From NCBI GenBank assembly GCA_050260055.1, contig JBLNBO010000035.1:3148-67147 (forward strand): a DNA stretch of 64,000 nucleotides. The letters are read 5' to 3'. The notes under the pieces are model-generated. The model saw only the letters and a program-made list of their open reading frames with translations. It was not told where the DNA came from and searched no databases. Every line of letters starts with the position of its first letter. Within the stretch, counting starts at the first letter, position 1. This stretch comes from JBLMYQ01 sp050260055 (GTDB taxonomy: Bacteria; Bacillota; Clostridia; Acetivibrionales; UBA4821). The translations under genes and the position numbers were made by a program. Shown here in pieces: positions 26,319 to 35,234 of this stretch.

Positions 26319-27698
26319 ATGACGGATTTTATGGCAGTAATACTTGCAGCAGGTGAAGGAAAAAGAATGAAAACAAAGCATTCAAAGGTAACCCATAAGA
26401 TATTAGGCAAAGCTCTAATAGAATGGGTTTATGATGCTGCCAAGGCAGCGGGAATAGATAAGAATATTATTGTTATTGGGCATAAGGCAGAAGAAGTAAA
26501 AGCTTGCATGGGAAATAAAGCAGATTATGCAGTTCAGGAACAGCAGTTGGGGACTGGTCATGCAGTTATGCAGGCGTTACCTTTAATTGAAAGTAAAAAA
26601 GGTAACACCATAATAATGTGCGGCGATATGCCTTTGATTAATTCTAAGACAATAAAAGAAGCTGTTGAAAACCATCTGAAGGCTAAAAGCGCGGGAACTA
26701 TAATTACCGCTGATTTTGATAATCCTACCGGATATGGGCGTATTGTTAAGGATAAAAGCGGGAAGGTAATAAAAATCATTGAAGAGAAGGATGCATCTCC
26801 GGATGAAAGAGCGATAAAGGAAATCAACTCCGGACTTTACTGCTTTGATACTGCGTTGCTGATTGATGCGGTGGGCAAAATTAAAAATGACAATAAACAA
26901 AAGGAATATTACCTTACTGATGTTATAGAGATTCTGATAAAAGACGGCAAGAAAGTTGACACATATAAGATAGCAAATAACTTTGAGATTATGGGCATAA
27001 ATGATAGAAGCCAGCTTAGCCAGGCGGAGTGCATAATGAGAAAAGAGGTGCTGGAGAATTACATGAAGTCCGGTGTTACAATAATGAGCCCGGATACTAT
27101 TACTATTCAACCTCAAGCTCAAATAGGTATAGATACGGTTATTTATCCTGGGACAATTATTGAAGGCGATACAAAAATCGGTGAAGGATGTATAATCGGG
27201 CCTAATTCAAGGCTTGTTGATTCAGTAGTAGAAGATGGTGCTGAGGTGCAGTATTCTGTCATCCTAAGCAGCTCAATCGGAAAAGAATCTCATATCGGAC
27301 CTTTTGCGTATTTAAGACCTGGAAGTAAGATTGGTGCTGGTGTGAAAATTGGGGACTTTGTAGAGATTAAGAATTCAGTTATTGGTGATAAGTCAAAGGT
27401 TTCGCATCTTTCATATATAGGTGACTGCGATGTGGGGCAGAATGTCAATGTTGGCTGTGGCACAGTAGTTGTTAACTATGATGGGGTTAAAAAGCATAGA
27501 AGTGTTATTGAAGATAATGCATTCATCGGATGCAATACAAACTTGGTATCGCCGGTAAAGGTTGGCAAAAATGCTTATACTGCGGCAGGTTCGACAATAA
27601 CAGATGAAGTGCCGGAAGATTCGCTGGCAATTGCAAGATCAAGGCAGGAGAATAAGGAAGGCTGGGTTAAGAGAAGAATAGAGAAAAAGAACGGTTGA
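26319..27698 (+). CDS. glmU: bifunctional UDP-N-acetylglucosamine pyrophosphorylase / glucosamine-1-phosphate acetyltransferase
   Basis: Makes UDP-GlcNAc for peptidoglycan in the last two steps of its pathway. The N-terminal uridyltransferase has LAAGEGKRMKTKHSK, QQLGTGHAV, CGDMPL and YGRI. The C-terminal half (about 250-440) is a left-handed beta-helix of hexapeptide repeats with the acetyltransferase segment NYDGVKKH. The protein is 459 residues from ATG 26319, placed behind GATGGAGG; an in-frame ATG at 26307 would put the ribosome site inside the gene. The stop codon lies in the loop of the terminator. Confidence 0.96.
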   Translation: MTDFMAVILAAGEGKRMKTKHSKVTHKILGKALIEWVYDAAKAAGIDKNIIVIGHKAEEVKACMGNKADYAVQEQQLGTGHAVMQALPLIESKKGNTIIMCGDMPLINSKTIKEAVENHLKAKSAGTIITADFDNPTGYGRIVKDKSGKVIKIIEEKDASPDERAIKEINSGLYCFDTALLIDAVGKIKNDNKQKEYYLTDVIEILIKDGKKVDTYKIANNFEIMGINDRSQLSQAECIMRKEVLENYMKSGVTIMSPDTITIQPQAQIGIDTVIYPGTIIEGDTKIGEGCIIGPNSRLVDSVVEDGAEVQYSVILSSSIGKESHIGPFAYLRPGSKIGAGVKIGDFVEIKNSVIGDKSKVSHLSYIGDCDVGQNVNVGCGTVVVNYDGVKKHRSVIEDNAFIGCNTNLVSPVKVGKNAYTAAGSTITDEVPEDSLAIARSRQENKEGWVKRRIEKKNG

Positions 27699-27715
27699 AA
27701 AGCCGTTCTTTTTTT
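27687..27715 (+). terminator. terminator overlapping the glmU stop codon
   Basis: AAGAACGG / CCGTTCTT with the TGA stop in the loop, followed by T-rich sequence. Confidence 0.88.
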
Positions 27716-27847
27716 GATAGACTATTTTTTAAATATTTAATATATAAATGGTTACTCTATTGATAATTTCAAGAAGGGGGATAAAAAGGTAGTAGGTATA
27801 TATCTTTAAATATAGAGTAGGACGTTAATTAGAAGGGAAGTGGGAAT

Positions 27848-28591
27848 ATGAGGTATGCTCAGACAGTAAGAAAAACGCCGCTTAAAAAGAAATTTAGAAT
27901 TCTACTTTTTAGGCATGGAGAAGCATGGCATAATGTTGGCAGGTTTGATGGCACACATGACTGTTATATTACATTAACTAACTTGGGTCTTCAGCAGGCA
28001 CATAAACTTGGGGAGTTCTTATACTACTTTGTTAGAAATGAAGGTGTTGATTTAAGAACGGCTAGATTATGGACAAGCCCTTTTGTGCGGGCGGTTGAAA
28101 CAGCCCAAACAGTACGGGAGTATTTACCCTTTTCAGAGGTGAGACAAGATTTCTGCCTTAGAGAGAAAGATTTCGGAATTTTCCAGTGGTCGCCTTATGA
28201 AGATTGGCATAATATTGATTTGCAATCATTTGAACATTTCAATCGTTGTGAAGAGGCAGGGGCAAAAATTCTTGCCGGAGTACCTCTTGGCGAAAGTGTT
28301 GCTCAGATGATTGACCGTACAAGACCCTTCTCGGGAACTTTAGCGCGGGATAGAGATTACAGAGGAATAGAAAGTGCCTTTGTTTCTGGTCATGGCTGGT
28401 CAAACCGGGGGGTTGCTTTCAATACACTACATCAAGACCTTGATGCAATTGAAAAATCAACTAATCCCGAAAACTGCGCAGTAAGATATATATTGGCTGA
28501 GCAGGAAGAGCGCGAGCTAATAATTGACAATAGGATTAGAAGAATTAGGTCGTATAAATATAGAGATATGGGATACATTTATAAGGGATAG
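27848..28591 (+). CDS. histidine phosphatase family protein
   Basis: A 247-residue member of the phosphoglycerate-mutase-like superfamily. The phosphohistidine is in the N-terminal FRHGEAWHNVG (about residue 25), ARLWTSPFVRAVETAQ carries the second arginine, LREKDFGIFQ carries an acidic residue, and VSGHGWSNRG holds the second catalytic His. The HGEAWHN motif is closer to metazoan and fungal-like phosphatases than to GpmA. The substrate is unknown. GAAGGGAAGTGGG precedes the ATG. It stands alone between glmU and the thrS leader. Confidence 0.85.
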   Translation: MRYAQTVRKTPLKKKFRILLFRHGEAWHNVGRFDGTHDCYITLTNLGLQQAHKLGEFLYYFVRNEGVDLRTARLWTSPFVRAVETAQTVREYLPFSEVRQDFCLREKDFGIFQWSPYEDWHNIDLQSFEHFNRCEEAGAKILAGVPLGESVAQMIDRTRPFSGTLARDRDYRGIESAFVSGHGWSNRGVAFNTLHQDLDAIEKSTNPENCAVRYILAEQEERELIIDNRIRRIRSYKYRDMGYIYKG

Positions 28592-28617
28592 CCGATTGGC
28601 TATCCCTTATTTTTTTT
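28583..28617 (+). terminator. terminator overlapping the histidine phosphatase stop codon
   Basis: AAGGGATAGCC / GGCTATCCCTT with a GATT loop and a run of T. The stem includes the TAG stop codon. Confidence 0.9.
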
Positions 28618-28631
28618 AAAAATAACACTTG

Positions 28632-28659
28632 TTGACATTTGTTTTAAATACTATATAAT
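28632..28659 (+). promoter_or_regulatory. sigma-A promoter of the thrS T-box leader
   Basis: TTGACA (28632-28637), a 16-base spacer and TATAAT (28654-28659), about 20 bases before the start of the folded T-box leader. Confidence 0.8.
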
Positions 28660-28671
28660 AAAATAAATAAA

Positions 28672-28881
28672 TATTTACGACAATGATGGGACGAGTAAGT
28701 TGAGAAGTACTTTTAGAGAGAGAAGGACGTGGCTGGAATCCTTCTTAAGAGATATCAACCCAAGACTACCCCGGAGTTTGCGAAAGCCGTTGATAACGAT
28801 ATAGTCAAGAATGAGTAAAATAACAGGGTGGAACCGCGTTAATGACGCCCCTGCGGAATGAACTTCCGCAGGGGTTTTTTT
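28672..28881 (+). promoter_or_regulatory. T-box leader controlling thrS
   Basis: The leader shows the conserved T-box sequence AGGGTGGAACCGCG (28825-28838), which pairs with uncharged tRNA. A competing terminator follows (stem CCCCTGCGGAA / TTCCGCAGGGG and seven T, 28847-28881). Stem I, with GAGAGAGAAGGA and TCCTTCTT, lies at about 28715-28750. A threonine specifier ACC is available at 28768-28770, before CCGGAG, with another ACC at 28758-28760. It activates thrS when threonyl-tRNA is scarce. Confidence 0.92.
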
Positions 28882-28989
28882 ATGCAATTAATCTTTTAAC
28901 AAAAAGGAAAAACAAGTTTCTTCATAAAATCTGTTTTTTCTTTTAGATACCTATAATCAAAATAAAAATAATATAATATGCCTCTGATT

Positions 28990-29020
28990 CCCTCCTATCG
29001 TAGAGATAGAGGGGGGAGGG
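28990..29020. repeat. hairpin before the thrS ribosome site
   Basis: CCCTC-CTATC / GATAG-A-GGGGGG with a GTAGA loop lies between the T-box terminator and the thrS start. It could affect thrS translation. It resembles the hairpins at 17792 and 26266. Confidence 0.45.
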
Positions 29021-29041
29021 GGTGAGTTGGGAGGAATTATT

Positions 29042-30949
29042 ATGATAAAAATTATGTTGAAAGATGGTTCAATCAGGGAATATGAAAAAGGAACCACAGT
29101 AATGCAGATTGTTGAATCCATCAGCCAAGGGCTTGCAAGAGAGGCTGTTGCTGCTGATTTGGACGGAAGGATTGTGGATTTATCCACACCAGTTGAGAAA
29201 GATTCTTCATTGAACATTCTAAAGTTTGATGATGAAGATGGTAAAAAGGCATACCGTCATACATCATCACACATTCTTGCACAAGCGGTTAAGAGATTAT
29301 ACCCAAATGTTAAGCTTGCAATCGGTCCTGCAATAGACAGTGGTTTTTACTATGACTTTGACCTTGACAGCCCATTCTCTCCAGAAGATTTGGAGAAAAT
29401 TGAGAAGGAAATGGAAATTGTAATTAAAGAGGACCTTAAACTTGAAAGGTTTTCACTGCCAAGAGACCAGGCAATAAAGCTTATGAAAGAAAAGGGCGAG
29501 ATTTATAAAGTTGAGCTTATTCAGGACTTACCTGAGGATGAAGAAATATCATTCTATAAGCAAGGGGATTTTGTTGACCTTTGTGCCGGCCCGCATATTC
29601 CTTCAACAGGACGCGTAAAGGCATTCAAGCTTTTGTCTGTTGCCGGAGCATACTGGAGAGGCAGTGAAAAGAACAAAATGCTTCAGAGAATATATGGAAC
29701 TTCCTTTGCCAAGAAATCAGACCTTGATGCATATTTGAATATGCTTGAAGAAGCAAAGAAGAGAGACCATAGAAAATTAGGTAAAGAGCTTGATTTGTTT
29801 ATGCTTGCTGATGAAGGCCCTGGCTTTCCATTCTTCCTGCCAAAAGGAATGGTTATCAGAAACATTCTTGAAGATTTCTGGAGGAGTGAGCACAAGAAAA
29901 GAGGATATCAGGAAATCAAGACTCCTATTATATTAAATGAGGACCTCTGGCATCGTTCAGGACACTGGGATCATTATAAAGAAAATATGTATTTCACAAA
30001 TATTGATGAACAGACTTATGCCGTTAAGCCCATGAACTGCCCGGGCGGAATGCTTGCCTATAAGAGAAAGATTCATTCCTATAGGGATTTCCCACAGAGG
30101 GTTGCAGAACTGGGATTGGTTCACAGACATGAATTATCAGGAGCTCTTCATGGTCTGTTCAGGGTAAGATGCTTTACGCAGGATGACGCGCATATCTTTA
30201 TGCTTCCTGAGCAAATTAGAGATGAAATAATCGGTGTAATCGATTTAATTGATTATGTATACAGCGTCTTTGGGTTCAAGTATAAGGTTGAGTTGTCAAC
30301 AAGGCCTGAAAATTCAATGGGAAGCGATGAAGATTGGAATCATGCAACCAATTCTCTTAAAGAAGCATTAGAATACAAGGGCATGGACTATAAAATTAAC
30401 GAAGGGGACGGAGCATTTTACGGTCCGAAGATTGATTTCCATCTTGAAGATTCTATCGGCAGAACATGGCAGTGCGGGACAATACAGCTTGACTTCCAGA
30501 TGCCTGAAAAATTCGACCTAACCTATGTCGGAAGTGATGGCGAGAAGCACAGGCCTGTGATGATTCACAGAGTTGCATTTGGAAGTATAGAAAGATTTTT
30601 GGCTATTTTGACAGAACATTATGCAGGTGCATTCCCACTTTGGATTGCCCCGGTGCAGGTAAAGATACTTCCGGTATTGGATAAGCATATTGAATATGCA
30701 AATAGCGTTCTTAAAAAGCTTGAAAGCATGAATATAAGAGCTGAAATTGATCCAAGAAATGAAAAAATCGGTTACAAGGTTAGAGAAGCACAGCTTGAGA
30801 AAGTTCCTTACATGCTTGTAGTAGGAGATAAAGAAGTAGAAACTAATTCTATAGCTGTAAGAAGCAGAAAAGAAGGTGACCTGGGGCCGCTAAACATGGA
30901 AGATTTCATTTCAAAAGTTGCAAAAGAAGTTGAAGAAAGAAGCATTTAA
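29042..30949 (+). CDS. thrS: threonyl-tRNA synthetase
   Basis: A class II synthetase of 635 residues. It has an N-terminal TGS domain (about 1-62), an editing domain with HTSSHILAQAVKRLYP (H-x3-H) and the SAD domain, a catalytic core with motif 2 in ELGLVHRHELSGALHGLFRV, the zinc ligand Cys in MNCPGG, motif 3 in HRVAFGSIERF, and a C-terminal anticodon-binding domain (about 535-635). The start is ATG 29042 behind GGGAGG; the frame opens at TTG 29027. It is controlled by the T-box upstream. Confidence 0.97.
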   Translation: MIKIMLKDGSIREYEKGTTVMQIVESISQGLAREAVAADLDGRIVDLSTPVEKDSSLNILKFDDEDGKKAYRHTSSHILAQAVKRLYPNVKLAIGPAIDSGFYYDFDLDSPFSPEDLEKIEKEMEIVIKEDLKLERFSLPRDQAIKLMKEKGEIYKVELIQDLPEDEEISFYKQGDFVDLCAGPHIPSTGRVKAFKLLSVAGAYWRGSEKNKMLQRIYGTSFAKKSDLDAYLNMLEEAKKRDHRKLGKELDLFMLADEGPGFPFFLPKGMVIRNILEDFWRSEHKKRGYQEIKTPIILNEDLWHRSGHWDHYKENMYFTNIDEQTYAVKPMNCPGGMLAYKRKIHSYRDFPQRVAELGLVHRHELSGALHGLFRVRCFTQDDAHIFMLPEQIRDEIIGVIDLIDYVYSVFGFKYKVELSTRPENSMGSDEDWNHATNSLKEALEYKGMDYKINEGDGAFYGPKIDFHLEDSIGRTWQCGTIQLDFQMPEKFDLTYVGSDGEKHRPVMIHRVAFGSIERFLAILTEHYAGAFPLWIAPVQVKILPVLDKHIEYANSVLKKLESMNIRAEIDPRNEKIGYKVREAQLEKVPYMLVVGDKEVETNSIAVRSRKEGDLGPLNMEDFISKVAKEVEERSI

Positions 30950-30964
30950 ACACATAAGCGTTAA

Positions 30965-30999
30965 AAAAATTGGGTAATATATTTTTACCCAATTTTTTT
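30965..30999 (+). terminator. terminator after thrS
   Basis: AAATTGGGTAA / TTACCCAATTT followed by T. It lies just before the ribosome site of the next gene. Confidence 0.85.
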
Positions 31000-31014
31000 A
31001 TTTGGAGCGTGAAT

Positions 31015-31779
31015 ATGCATTCTGAAAACGATTTTACCCAAAAGGTTTCTTTCAGCGGAAATGAATTAGTTGAAGAAGAAAATAAGAAAGAAGAAAATCA
31101 AGCTGAAAATTTAAAGGACTTTGGCGAGATGAAAGTTCCTAATTCTAAGACCAATATACACTGCCTTACAATAATTGGCCAGATAGAGGGGCATATTGTG
31201 CTGCCTTCACAGAATAAAACTACCAAGTATGAACATATTATCCCTCAGCTTGTTGCAATTGAAGATAGTCAGGAAATAGAGGGACTATTACTTATTCTAA
31301 ATACGGTAGGAGGGGATGTCGAAGCTGGACTTGCCATAGCTGAAATGATTGCTACCATGTCAAAACCTACGGTTTCATTGGTTTTGGGTGGAGGACATAG
31401 TATTGGTGTACCATTGGCTGTTGCTGCTGATTTCTCATATGTTGCGCCTTCTGCAACAATGACCATTCATCCAATCAGGCTTAATGGCATGATTATTGGA
31501 GTTCCCCAGACTTATGAATATTTTGAAAAAATGCAGCAGAGGGTTGTTCAATTTGTAGTAAAAAACTCAAAAATAAGTAGTGAAAAATTTAGAGATCTTA
31601 TGCTAAAAACAGGCGAATTAGCAAATGATATCGGTACAGTATTGTTTGGCGAAGAAGCTGTTAGAAATGGAATTATTGATGCAGTAGGAGGAGTATCTGA
31701 TTCCCTTAGAAAGCTTTATGAAATAATTGAACACAATAAAAATAGCGCTTCTTCTAGTGCGGGGAGGGATATAATGTGA
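31015..31779 (+). CDS. tepA: ClpP-family serine protease TepA-like
   Basis: This 254-residue protein of the ClpP/TepA group begins with a polar region (1-42) and then the ClpP fold. The nucleophile is Ser129 in GGGHSIGVPLA and the His is His152 in TMTIHPIRL. NTVGGDVEAGLAIAEMI is the glycine-rich oxyanion strand. Relatives in Bacillus (TepA, YmfB) are linked to protein export or signal peptide degradation. Start ATG 31015 with TTGGAGCG upstream; the longer frame runs through the terminator. It overlaps the next gene by 4 bases. Confidence 0.88.
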   Translation: MHSENDFTQKVSFSGNELVEEENKKEENQAENLKDFGEMKVPNSKTNIHCLTIIGQIEGHIVLPSQNKTTKYEHIIPQLVAIEDSQEIEGLLLILNTVGGDVEAGLAIAEMIATMSKPTVSLVLGGGHSIGVPLAVAADFSYVAPSATMTIHPIRLNGMIIGVPQTYEYFEKMQQRVVQFVVKNSKISSEKFRDLMLKTGELANDIGTVLFGEEAVRNGIIDAVGGVSDSLRKLYEIIEHNKNSASSSAGRDIM

Positions 31780-32012
31780 TTCTGTATTCAATTATTCCTC
31801 CTGAGGTTGTATTCAGAAATATAGAAGAAGAAAATTACCCAAAACCAATAAAAGTTAAATATAAAGGCGAAATTATTGAAGTTATTCCAATTAATAAAGA
31901 GAAAACTGATTATTCGATTTCAAGGATACTAAGTTCATCGCCCAAAGCGTTTCTTAATCCTTCCTTTCAACCTGGTTCGGTAGTAAAAACCAATGAATTC
32001 GATATTATCTAA
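31776..32012 (+). CDS. ylzJ: YlzJ-like protein
   Basis: A 78-residue protein starting MILYSIIPPEVVF with LNPSFQPGSVV at about 60-70. This matches the small YlzJ family that often follows the ClpP-like gene. The GTG start overlaps the previous stop codon, so the two are translationally coupled. The function is unknown. Confidence 0.85.
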   Translation: MILYSIIPPEVVFRNIEEENYPKPIKVKYKGEIIEVIPINKEKTDYSISRILSSSPKAFLNPSFQPGSVVKTNEFDII

Positions 32013-32131
32013 TTTTTCATCATTGACCATTGAAAAAGTAAATAATTAATGATAAATTATTGATACAATTGTCATATTGAAACATTTATAAAAATAGGCC
32101 TTTTTGATAATTTAGAAAGGAGATGTTTAAA

Positions 32132-32452
32132 ATGAAGCTATCGGACCTATTGGTACCGGAAGGACCGGTGTTGGGAAACTCTCAGGCAAAATCTGTTCAG
32201 CGTCTTGAGGAAATTGAAGACATCCATGTTCTCTTCTCTTTTATGGTTGCAAACAACTGCCAGAATGAAGGATGTTTCATCAAAGCAATTTATCAAGGAG
32301 AAGAAGTTTTTGTGCTTTGCACTACTTTGCTTGGTTTTCTTTACTATGATTTCATGTTTATTTCTGAAGAACTTTACACACGGCAAAAGGAGCTTTTTGA
32401 TATTTTACAAAAAGCATTGATGGGTTCATGTCTGGGGCAATCTTGTTTGTAA
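32132..32452 (+). CDS. small conserved-looking hypothetical protein
   Basis: A 106-residue protein with five cysteines in short spacings (NNCQNEGC at about 42-49, GSCLGQSC at the C-terminus) and no membrane segment. The ATG at 32132 is chosen because AAAGGAG is then 9 bases upstream; an ATG at 32123 touches it directly. It lies 39 bases before pgi and may be cotranscribed with it. No family is recognised. Confidence 0.65.
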   Translation: MKLSDLLVPEGPVLGNSQAKSVQRLEEIEDIHVLFSFMVANNCQNEGCFIKAIYQGEEVFVLCTTLLGFLYYDFMFISEELYTRQKELFDILQKALMGSCLGQSCL

Positions 32453-32491
32453 ATCACTGGTAAAGACGTTTATTATAAAGGAGGAAGAAAG

Positions 32492-33796
32492 ATGACGGTT
32501 TTGAAATTCGATTACTTGGGATGTATGCCATTTATTGAGCCTTTTGAGCTCGAGAAAATGTATGGCAAGGTTCAAGAGGCAAATGCTTTGCTCAATAGTA
32601 AGAAAGGAGCAGGTGCAGAATTTACTGGCTGGGACGGTTATGACATTAGGCAGAATGTTTATGAGTACAGGCTGATTAAAGCGCTGGGCGACAGAATCAG
32701 GGACGATGCAGATGCGTTTGTTATCATTGGAATAGGAGGTTCTTATCTTGGGGTGAAAGCAGGCATGGATCTGCTTACACATACCTACAGAAATCAGCTT
32801 TCTCCTGAAAAAAGAAAAGGACCGGAAATTTACTTTGCCGGCACTGATCTAAGCACAGATGCACTGCAGGATTTACTGGAAATGCTTCAGTTTAAGAGGT
32901 TCTACTTAAATGTAATTTCTAAAAGTGGTACGACTTTCGAGCCTGCACTTGCATTCAGAGTTCTCAGAGAAGAATTGGAGAAGCGTTTCGGCGAGGAAGG
33001 TGCAGCCAAAAAGATAATTGTGACTACTGACCCCAAGAATGGTGCGTTGAGAAAAATGGCCATTGAAAAAGGCTATTTAACATTGACAATTCCGCCGGAT
33101 ATTGGGGGAAGATATTCAGTTCTTACTCCGGTGGGAATGTTCCCGTTTGAAGTTGCAGGATTGGATATTGAGGCTATAGCTGATGGTGTTAAGGAAGCTT
33201 CTTCAACTTATAGTCAAGCTTTTCCTCAGGATAACCCGGTTATGAAGTATGCGGTAATCCGAAATATACTCTATAGTAAGGGTAAGGTAATTGAGGTTCT
33301 GGCGAGTTTTGAACCCAGGTTCCGCTTCTTGGGGGAATGGTATAAGCAGTTATTTGGCGAAAGTGAAGGAAAAGACAAAAAAGGAATTTTCCCGGCTTCA
33401 GTGGTGTATACTTCCGATTTGCACTCTATGGGGCAATACATGCAGGACGGTATGAGAAATATATTTGAGACATTCCTGTATGTGGAGAATTTAAACCGCG
33501 AAATACTGATTCCCGAAGAAGCCGGAAATGTTGATGGACTGAATTATCTTGTAGGCAAAACCTTTGCTTTTACAAATGAGCAGGCTTACAAGGCAACCAA
33601 GAAAGCGCATGTTGATGGAGGGGTACCGGCAATTTCAATTACTCTTCCTCAAATGGATGAAGCCCATTTCGGTCATTTGGTTTACTTCTTTGAAAGGGCT
33701 TGCGCGCTGAGCGGATATCTGTTGGGAGTTAATCCATTCAACCAGCCCGGAGTTGAGGCTTACAAAAAAGAAATGCTTAGTCTGTTAAAAGAATAA
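32492..33796 (+). CDS. pgi: glucose-6-phosphate isomerase
   Basis: Interconverts glucose-6-phosphate and fructose-6-phosphate. The 434 residues contain IGIGGSYLGVKAG, ISKSGTTFEPALAFR, GGRYSVLTPVG, the ASFEPRFRFLGEWYKQLFGES segment and the C-terminal HVDGGVPAI. AAAGGAGG lies 8 bases before the ATG. It is followed by a strong terminator. Confidence 0.97.
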   Translation: MTVLKFDYLGCMPFIEPFELEKMYGKVQEANALLNSKKGAGAEFTGWDGYDIRQNVYEYRLIKALGDRIRDDADAFVIIGIGGSYLGVKAGMDLLTHTYRNQLSPEKRKGPEIYFAGTDLSTDALQDLLEMLQFKRFYLNVISKSGTTFEPALAFRVLREELEKRFGEEGAAKKIIVTTDPKNGALRKMAIEKGYLTLTIPPDIGGRYSVLTPVGMFPFEVAGLDIEAIADGVKEASSTYSQAFPQDNPVMKYAVIRNILYSKGKVIEVLASFEPRFRFLGEWYKQLFGESEGKDKKGIFPASVVYTSDLHSMGQYMQDGMRNIFETFLYVENLNREILIPEEAGNVDGLNYLVGKTFAFTNEQAYKATKKAHVDGGVPAISITLPQMDEAHFGHLVYFFERACALSGYLLGVNPFNQPGVEAYKKEMLSLLKE

Positions 33797-33801
33797 TTTT
33801 T

Positions 33802-33845
33802 TGTCCCCATCAAAAAAATTGATGGGGACATCTTTTCTTTTTTAT
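33802..33845 (+). terminator. terminator after pgi
   Basis: TGTCCCCATC / GATGGGGACA with an A-rich loop and T-rich 3' end. Confidence 0.9.
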
Positions 33846-33907
33846 TATATAATTATTTTGCCTAAGAAGGTGTGTTATCAAATAAAACTGTTAGGGAGTG
33901 GTATTTT

Positions 33908-34846
33908 ATGAACAGCAGCACTGGTTTGGTAACTTGTATGGGAGAAATACTTATAGATATGGTTCAAGAGACAACAGGCAGAGAGCTTTTTGAAGCACAT
34001 CCTGGCGGCGCACCTGCAAATGTTGCGGTGGGAATTGCCAGGTTGGGTGGTAAGTCTGCTTTCATGGGCAAAGTCGGAGATGATAGGTTAGGGAAGTTTC
34101 TGGTTGAAACACTGAAGAAGAATGATGTCAATATCGAAGGCTTAAAGCTTGGAGGAAGAACCGGGATTGCACTGGTATCTCTTGCGGAAGATGGCGAACG
34201 CAGTTTTGATTTCTATGAGAAGCTTATTACATATGGAGAGCTTGATGTAGATACTCAGGTGCTAGACCACAGTGAGATATTCCATTTTGGTTCAATTTCT
34301 TTAATAGATAAGCCGCAAAGCCTTGCGACAATTAAATGTCTAAAGGCCTCCAAGGAAAGAAAAATATTGATATCATACGATCCGAATTATAGACCGAATC
34401 TCTGGAAAAGTGAAAATATTGCCCGAGAAGGGATGCGGGTAGGATTAAAATATGCCGATGTTTTGAAAGTTGCAAAAGATGAAATTGAATTTTTAACAAG
34501 TGAGTCAGATGTTGAAAGAGGAATTAAAAAGCTGTACGAAGAAAATCCAGATTTAAAACTGATTGCTGTAACGTTGGGCGCCCAAGGGAGTTATTGCTGG
34601 TATCAAGAAAAAGGAAAACTTATTCCAACCATTAAAGTAAGTGCTGTTGATACTACAGGTGCCGGCGATGGTTTTATGGCAGGATTGCTTTATTCAATCC
34701 AAAAAAAATGCGGACTTGAGAATATGGATTGGAATAGTATGGAGCAAGCCTTTAAATTTGCCAATATAGTAGGAAGTATAACTACTACTCAAAAAGGCGC
34801 AATAAGTGCACTGCCGTACATGGAACAGATTAAGCAGTATATATAG
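33908..34846 (+). CDS. PfkB-family carbohydrate kinase (fructokinase-like)
   Basis: A 312-residue ribokinase-fold sugar kinase. N-terminal GGAPANVAVGIARLGG and C-terminal DTTGAGDGFMAGLLYS carry the PfkB signatures, with the catalytic Asp in the latter. The substrate is probably fructose, as for bacterial fructokinases. ATG 33908 is chosen behind GGGAGTGG; the longer frame is not supported. It lies after pgi and before the HAD phosphatase, so hexose use is the likely context. Confidence 0.9.
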   Translation: MNSSTGLVTCMGEILIDMVQETTGRELFEAHPGGAPANVAVGIARLGGKSAFMGKVGDDRLGKFLVETLKKNDVNIEGLKLGGRTGIALVSLAEDGERSFDFYEKLITYGELDVDTQVLDHSEIFHFGSISLIDKPQSLATIKCLKASKERKILISYDPNYRPNLWKSENIAREGMRVGLKYADVLKVAKDEIEFLTSESDVERGIKKLYEENPDLKLIAVTLGAQGSYCWYQEKGKLIPTIKVSAVDTTGAGDGFMAGLLYSIQKKCGLENMDWNSMEQAFKFANIVGSITTTQKGAISALPYMEQIKQYI

Positions 34847-34858
34847 GTTTAAAGACAG

Positions 34859-34890
34859 TAAACGAGGAAAGATTTCCTCGTTTATTTTTT
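34859..34890 (+). terminator. terminator after the PfkB kinase
   Basis: TAAACGAGGAAA / TTTCCTCGTTTA followed by T-rich sequence. Confidence 0.9.
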
Positions 34891-35037
34891 ATTAATTAAA
34901 GCTTTTTATATAAGCTAATCCAAAATCATATATAAGGGGTGCTGCAGCTCGAATAAATCTCTACAAAGCTTAATAACTTAACGGGGTAAAGAGAATAGTT
35001 AAAAAATAAAAAAAATTTGAAAAATGTCGGAAAAAAA

Positions 35038-35066
35038 TTGAATAATATATTTTAATATAATATAAT
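35038..35066 (+). promoter_or_regulatory. sigma-A promoter of the HAD phosphatase leader
   Basis: TTGAAT (35038-35043), 17 bases, TATAAT (35061-35066). Transcription would begin near 35073, about 160 bases before the coding start. Confidence 0.65.
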
Positions 35067-35090
35067 AAGGGTGAATTTGCTTAATTGAAT

Positions 35091-35183
35091 ATTCTCGTAG
35101 ACCAAAGGTGTTTGGTTAGTCGTGCTGTCAAGTGTACTTGATGCACATACACTGCAAACCTCTTTTGGGGTGCGAGATTTTTT
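35091..35183 (+). ncRNA. candidate multi-hairpin leader RNA with a terminator-like end
   Basis: A closing stem TCTCG (35093-35097) / CGAGA (35173-35177) is followed by six T. Inside lie three hairpins: ACCAAA/TTTGGT (35101-35116), GTGC-TCAAG/CTTGA-GCAC with a TGTA loop (35122-35146), and ACCTC/GGGGT with a TTTT loop (35158-35171). The four helices form a compact multi-branched RNA ending in a U-run, between a good promoter and the HAD gene. It could be an attenuator or riboswitch-like leader, or a short independent RNA. The family is not recognised. The rest of the gap (34891-35037) is AT-rich without other signals. Confidence 0.5.
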
Positions 35184-35234
35184 GTTGTATTAACCATTGT
35201 TGTGGTGGACGTCAAAAAGAAAGGAGAAAAAAAA

